64,000 nt of DNA. It comes from Desmodus rotundus. Lineage: Eukaryota > Chordata > Mammalia > Chiroptera > Phyllostomidae. Each line of letters starts with the position of its first letter. Positions within the stretch are counted from its first letter, which is position 1. The notes beneath the pieces were generated by a model that ran no database searches, had not been told where the DNA came from, and saw nothing but the letters and a program-made list of their open reading frames with translations. Both the position numbers and the translations under genes were made by a program. Positions 58,601 through 64,000 of the stretch are shown here, one piece after another. The stretch spans positions 3,625,082-3,689,081 of the forward strand of contig NC_071397.1 in the NCBI RefSeq assembly GCF_022682495.2, given 5' to 3'.

Positions 58601-59189
58601 GCTGTGTAGCCACGTCACAGGCTCTGGGACCAGGCTCTTCCACGAGGAACACAGCGGCAGGAGGCTGCCAGGCTGTGTTGTAACACAACCCTGCAAACAA
58701 CAACAGGCCTCGTACATACCTCTATAGGTTTTTTTCCCTTAGGCCAGAGTCTATGGGGAAAAATCAGTTCACACTTCCAATGGCAGCCTAGCTGGCCCCA
58801 CCTTTCTCTCAAAAACCCACTCTGGTCACTGTACTTCCCCTACTCAGCATTTGGAAACACATGTACTTACAATTTCCCTAAATATCGCTGCCCTTCAGAA
58901 TTTACAGATAATATGGGCTGTGGCTGAAGACACCTGGGTATGGGCTGAGCAGCCCTTTCCTAACGCACAGAGCAGTTCTATGCCAAACTTGTTACCAAGG
59001 CTGGCTTCGTGGTGTGTGGCCTCTGCTTGGCTTAATGCTCTGCTGTCACCATCTTGAAATTCTTAATCCTTTTCCAACAAGACACCCTGCCTTTTCATTT
59101 TGCCCCAGGACCTGCACATTATGTAGCTGTTCCTTACCTGTCACTGTTAGTGCCCTGGGAATGCTTGTGATACTGCTCAAATCACATCT

Positions 59190-59412
59190 CACTTTTAAAG
59201 CACTTGGCATTCACTAGGTTTGTTCACATGTGTTTTATCACTTGATTCCCACAATGGCAAGGGGGAGTAAGCTAGTATTGCTAGTCCTATTTATTAGTTG
59301 AGAAAACTGAAGTTTGATGACCTTTTCCAGGTGGCAGAGCTAGGAAGCTTCAGAGTCTGTACTTGAACTCAGCCCACTCAAGCTCTATTCCATGTGCTAT
59401 AGAGCTGCCTCC
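59190..59412 (-). repeat. MIR SINE
   Basis: Antisense MIR: TTAGTTGAGAAAACTGAAG, then GGTGGCAGAGCTAGGAAG, then ACTTGAACTCAGCCC. Confidence 0.8.
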
Positions 59413-59563
59413 ATGTTGGTTTCAAAGTCATTTCAAAGACAGTTTTGTACGTGAATGATTTTAAGAGACAGAACATGTGGTGGAGCGGGTATCTGTCATT
59501 TTCATGGCTGGCTGTCATCTTTTGAAGAGTTTTTCATCAATTTTGAAAAACTCTCAGCCATTT

Positions 59564-59786
59564 GGCCCTGGCCACATGGCTCAGCTGGTTAGTGTCGTTC
59601 CATGAACCAGAAGGTTGCTGGTTTGATTCCCGGCCAGGGCACGTACATACATTGCAGGTCTAATTCCTCCTGGTTGGGGTGTATCCAGGAGACAACCAGT
59701 TGATGATTCTCTCTCACATCAATGTTTCTCTCTCTCTCCCCCCACTTTCTCTCTCTCTAAAATAAATAAATAAATATTTAAAAAAT
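59564..59786 (+). repeat. VES SINE
   Basis: GGCCCTGGCCACATGGCTCAG head. Exact target duplication ACTCTCAGCCATT at 59550-59562 and 59787-59799. Confidence 0.95.
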
Positions 59787-59809
59787 ACTCTCAGCCATTC
59801 AAATACTGT

Positions 59810-60530
59810 TTCTGTACCTTTTCCTCTTTCCTTCGGGAGCTCCAGTTGAAACACATTAGACCTTCTCGCTGCATCCCTTTCTCCTGCACTTGCCATCTCT
59901 GGGCCTTCTATGCTTTCTTCTAAACATTTCTTCTCACTATTTTTCAGTTCACTAATTCTCTCTTCAGCTCAAAAAAAAAAATTCCTCTTAAATCTACCCA
60001 TTAAGCTTTTAAATTAGGTTATTATATATGTATTTTTCCTAGCTCTAAAATTTCTATTTTGTTCTTTTTCAGATCTGCTATGTCACTTCCTATATCTCTT
60101 CGTGCCCTGCAATAATTTTCTAGCTTGGTTTTTTTCTCCTTAAGCATAGTAAGTAGACTTGTTTCACGGTCTGTGTCTGTTCACTCCAGTCTGAAGCCCC
60201 CATGGGTCTTCACTGTCAGCTTCCATTGTCAGTTTTTACCACTGGTTGTTCCTCATGTTGCTTTATCTCCTCATATATCAATACCTGGTTATGCTTTGGA
60301 CATTGCATTTAAAATATCATTTGAGGCAACAAGATACTCTTTTCCTCTGTAAAGGATTTCCATTTGTTTTTGAAGGCATCTGGGGACACTAGCAAGGTAG
60401 AATCACCTTAACCCAATGTCAGGGCTGCTGATTTCTGAGTCTCCCAGATGACTTGAAGCTGGACTGTAGTCTGGGGCAGGGTATGCTTACTTATGGTTCC
60501 CCCTTACTAACTGCCATAGTTCTTTGAGGT
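59810..60530 (-). mobile_element. old L1 (or HAL1) ORF1-region fragment
   Basis: Plus strand is the antisense of an old L1: TTTTCAGTTCACTAATTCTCTCTTC, ATTTCTATTTTGTTCTTTTTCAGATCTGC, GGGGACACTAGCAAGGTAGAATCACCTTA. Frames are broken. Confidence 0.75.
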
Positions 60531-60785
60531 CCCAGTCAAAGAGGAGGAGTTATTGTAGTTATGTATTGTCCCAAAATTTAGTGGTTTAAAACAGATGTCA
60601 ACAGACTAGGCCATAAAGGGCCATATGGTAAATATTTTAGGTTTATAGGCCATATGGTCTCTGGCACAACTATTCAACTCTGTCACTATAGTACATAGTA
60701 GCCAAAGCAGCTATAGACAATACATAAATGAATGACATGGCTGTGTTCCAATAAAACTTTATTTACAAAAAACAGGCAGCCATCC

Positions 60786-62599
60786 TCAAGATGATAAAGG
60801 GTATCTATGAAAATCCACAACTGATATCATACTGCATGTTGAAAGATTGGATACTTCCCCAAGAAACCAGAGAAGGAACAAGATAAAGATATCCACTCTA
60901 GCCACCTCTATTTAATATTGTACCAGAGATTCTATCCAGGGCAATTAAGCAAGAAATAGAAATTAAAAGGCATCCAGATTGGAAAGGAAGAAGTAAAACT
61001 ATCTTTACTCACAGATAACACAACCTTGTGTATAGGAAATGCTGAGGGACCCACTAAAAACCATTGCAGCCAATAAATGAATTCAGCGAGTTTGCAGGGC
61101 ACAAGATCAATAACAAAATCAATGGCATTTCTCTTTATACTTTCAGTGAAAAGTCCAAAAAATGAAATGAGGAAAAATATTTCATTTATGACAGCACTGG
61201 AAAGAATAAAATAGCCCTGTCCAGTGTGGCTCAGTTTGTTGAAGTGTCATCCCATGGACCAAAGAATTTTGGTTGGATTCCTGGTCAGGGCACACAGCCA
61301 GGTTGCAGGTTCTATCCTTGGCTGGGGTACTTACGATAGGGCAGCCAACCGATGTTTCTCACATCGATGTTTCTCTCTCTCCCTTCCCCTCTCTCCAAAA
61401 GCAATGAGGAGGAGAAGAAGAAGAAGAAGGAGAAGGAGAAGGAGAAGGAGAAGAAGAAGAAGAAGAAAATACTTAGGAATAAATTTACAAAAAACGTACC
61501 ACACTTACACGATGAAAACTACAAAACATTGAAAGAAATTTTAAAACACCCAAATAATTGGAAAAAATCCTATGTTCATACATTAAAGGACTTAATATTC
61601 TTAAGATGGCAATATTTCCCAAGTTGCTCTAGAAATTCAAGGCAATCCCATGAGTACCCCAGCTAACTTCTTTACAGAAATTGAGAAGCTGATTCTAAAA
61701 ATCATATGGAATTGCAAGGAACCTAGAATACACAAAACAGTATTTTTTAAAAAGCAAAAGGACTCACATTTCCTGATTTCAAAACTTACTACAAAGAAAT
61801 CAACACGTGGTGCTGGCACAAGGGTAGACACATAGATCAATGACATAGAATTCAGTGTCCAGAAATAAACCCACACACCTGTGGTCACCTGAGCTTTAAC
61901 AAGGGCACTAAGTACTGGTGAGTATGCAGAGGGATTGGGACCCTTGTGCACTTCTGGCGGGATGTAAATAGTACAGCTGCTGTGGAAAATGGCACTTCCT
62001 AAAATGTTACACATAGAACTACCATATGACCCAGCAATTCCACTCCTAGGCATATACCCAAAGGAACTGAGAACAGAAATTCAGACAGACACTTCTACAC
62101 CAATGTATACATAATTATTCCTGATAGCTGAAAGATGAAAATAACCCAAATGCTAATCAACGGGTGACTGGATAAACAAATGTGGTATATCCATACGATG
62201 GGACATTATTTGGCCATAAAAAAGGATAAAGTGCAGGCAGATGATACAACGTGGATGAACCTTGAAAACATTATGCTCAGTAAGACAAGCCAGTCACAAA
62301 AGACCATATAGGCATATTATATGATTCCATTCATACGAAATATCCATTGAGAAAAGACAGGAAGTAGAATAGTGATTGCTTAGAACTTGGGGTATAGGGG
62401 GAGGAAAGCTAGGAAGATGTTAGGAAAAGGGTAGAGGGTTTCTTTCTGAGGTGATGAAATGTTCTAAAGTTTACTGTGGTGATGGTTACAAATACCTGTG
62501 AATACACTAAAGACCACTGAGTTGGATACTTGAAATGGGTTAAGTGTATAGTATGTGAATAGTTATATTTCAATTAAGCTGCTAAAGAAAAAAAAAAAG
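60786..62599 (+). mobile_element. L1 insertion with exact 13-bp target duplication
   Basis: Plus-sense ORF2 (ATGATAAAGGGTATCTATGA; ACTATCTTTACTCACAGATAACA) to 3'UTR and poly(A). CAGGCAGCCATCC is present at 60773-60785 and 62600-62612. Several internal deletions and a VES reduce it, and no frame is intact. Confidence 0.9.
61214..61470 (+). repeat. VES SINE with GAA/GGA microsatellite tail
   Basis: GCCCTGTCCAGTGTGGCTCAG head, GAAGTGTCATCCC, then CAAAAGCAATGA and a (GAAGGA)n tract at 61406-61468. The long Arg/Lys/Glu runs in open frames here are translated microsatellite. Confidence 0.92.
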
Positions 62600-62612
62600 C
62601 AGGCAGCCATCC

Positions 62613-63300
62613 ATGGGGCTAGTTTGCTTACTCCTGGCTTAAAACAACCACCAGTGTCTTTATTCGCTCCTGATTCTGCAATTCAAGCAGGATTCCACGG
62701 AGACAACTGGTCTATGTGGCGTCAGTCGGAGCAGCTTGACCAGGCCTGAATGATTTACTTCCAAGATACCCTTACTCACGCGAAGGCCAATGGGACCTCA
62801 GCTGGGATGCTGGCCAAGATCCTTGTTTCTTCCCCCACATGGTCACCCCATGAAGCTCGGTTGGGTTTCTCCCAGTGTGGTGGTCTCAGGATAGTTGAAC
62901 TTCTAAACATGGTGGCTGGCTTCCTTCAAAGAGCAAATGTGGGAGCTACCAGGCCTTCTTAAGGTTTAGGCCTGAAACTGACAGTGTCATTTCCACCACA
63001 CTCGGTCCACTAAAGCAGGTCGCAGGGCTGTCCAGATTCAAGGGAAGACACTAGTAATGGTGAATACTCAAGTACGTGGTTCACTGGGGACCACTCAATT
63101 AACAATTTGTCTCTGTCCCTTAAAGATTCACTTTCCTCCACATGCAAAATATAGTTGCCATCCTTAAGACCCCCAAAGTCTCACCCCATTACTGTGATAG
63201 GATTGAGCTTGAGGTCTGTAACTTCATCATCTAAATCAGGTCCAGGTGTGGATGAAGTTTCTCAAGTGATGCTTGTCTGGGCCTGATGACCTTTGAATTA
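62613..63300. repeat. ancient repeat, family not named
   Basis: Contains AAACATGGTGGCTGGCTTCC and GGGCTGTCCAGATTCAAGGG. A related stretch is at 63540-63840 (CAGCAACTGGCTTCCCCCAG). Confidence 0.4.
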
Positions 63301-63311
63301 AAACAACTTAT

Positions 63312-63462
63312 CTTCAGGAACTACTATAAAGGACACAAGGACAAAATCAAGGGGGAGGGTGGAGGTGAGGGAGGGAGGTGGGTTCAGCTGGGGTGGGGTG
63401 GAGGGATGGGGAGAAAAGGCATACAACTGTAATTGAATAACAATAAAAATTAAAAAAAAAAA
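63312..63462 (+). mobile_element. very short L1 3' end
   Basis: GGAACTACTATAAAGGACAC, polypurine, GGTTCAGCTGGGGTGGGG, TACAACTGTAATTGAATAAC and poly(A). AACAACTTA(T/C) on both sides (about 63303, 63466) is the target duplication. Confidence 0.9.
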
Positions 63463-63474
63463 AGCAACAACTTA

Positions 63475-64000
63475 CCTGTTCCCTGCAGAGAACAATGAGG
63501 CAGAGAAAGGAAAATCTTGACAGGTACTTGCAGGCACATAGCAGTCACAGGTCCACAGAAATTCTGAAATTCAGCTGGGGACACATCACCAATTCCTTGA
63601 CTAGGTCCCAGTTTTTAGAGTAGTTGAATTTCTTACACAGCAACTGGCTTCCCCCAGAGACGAAATATGGAAGGAAGCTGCCTTCTCAGGTCTTGAACTA
63701 GAGCTAGCATAACATCACTCCCATCACATTCTATTGGGTAAAGTGGATCACAGAGCCAGCCCAGAGTCAAGAGTACATAGGACGTAAATAGCCATGGCCA
63801 CGGTTCATGGGGTGGGAAGGGCGTCGTCAAAGTAGAGTCTACCACAGGGGTGGTTTAGCAGAGTCTCTAACTCTGGTGGCCCTGAGCTCCCATTTTGTAC
63901 CCCTCATCCCAAGAAGCTTTCCAAAAGCACAGCTCAGACTCTCCAATAACTCCGATTGGCAAAAGCCCTTGGGCAAAAGCTGCCCCAAGTACTGGACTCC
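63475..64000. other. ancient repeat related to 62613-63050, otherwise unannotated
   Basis: Shares phrases with the preceding copy (CAGCTGGGGACACATCACC; TCACATTCTATTGGGT). No coding signal in the 63633-63845 frame. Confidence 0.4.

Larger units (their letters stand above)
60540..62680 (+). repeat. ancient DNA-type repeat split by an L1
   Basis: 60590-60785 (GGGCCATATGGTAAATATTT; GTTCCAATAAAACTTTATTTAC) and 62600-62640 (GGGGCTAGTTTGCTTACTCC) are the two parts of one old mammalian DNA-transposon repeat. Outside them, TTTAGTGGTTTAAAAC and GGCTTAAAACAACCACC suggest it in turn lies in a still older repeat that continues to about 63050. Confidence 0.65.

Noticed and set aside
61224..61666. Open frames with Arg- or Lys/Glu-rich runs
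   Set aside because: These are a translated GAA/GGA microsatellite in the tail of a VES SINE plus L1 sequence.

Overview
This is a mammalian nuclear window from a bat. It carries about 32 copies of the tRNA-derived VES SINE, whose head reads CCCTGGCTGGTGTGGCTCAG, an element known only from bats. Bat-type L1 3' ends occur throughout, together with Tc1/mariner, hAT and Tigger DNA elements. I see no Helibat-like Helitrons, which weakly argues against a vespertilionid. That lineage call is inference only.

The one protein-coding gene I can support is FKBP5 (FKBP51, the Hsp90/steroid-receptor co-chaperone and prolyl isomerase), on the minus strand. Coding exon 2, with the start codon, is at 16357-16481. 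Coding exon 3, the first half of the FK1 domain, is at 11300-11444. Both have canonical splice sites and an open frame. A CpG island at about 55930-57090 is the likely promoter and untranslated exon 1, with CCAAT boxes facing the gene and a good splice donor at 56727. The window therefore holds, in gene order, about 7 kb of upstream DNA, the promoter, the roughly 40-kb intron 1, exon 2, the 4.9-kb intron 2, exon 3 and 11.3 kb of intron 3. Exon 4 and the rest of FKBP5 lie off the left edge. The layout matches human FKBP5 as I remember it.

Region by region: 1-11.3 kb (intron 3) is packed with L1, VES, MIR and a 1.4-kb hAT element that ends about 100 bp from exon 3. 11.4-16.4 kb (intron 2) holds an L1 fragment broken by a mariner element, then mostly unique DNA. 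16.5-56.7 kb (intron 1) has a large old L1 block (18.3-25.5 kb) with younger insertions, a twin-primed L1 (25.9-27.7 kb), nested VES elements, two Tigger-type elements, a second mariner, a retrocopy of snoRNA U17 (SNORA73) and long AT-rich unique stretches. 57-64 kb (upstream of the promoter) is VES, L1, L2, MIR and older repeats.

I found no CRISPR array, operon or new enzymatic system. What rewards a second look is FKBP5 (amino-acid changes and promoter architecture) and several well-preserved records of retrotransposition and transposition with readable target-site duplications.
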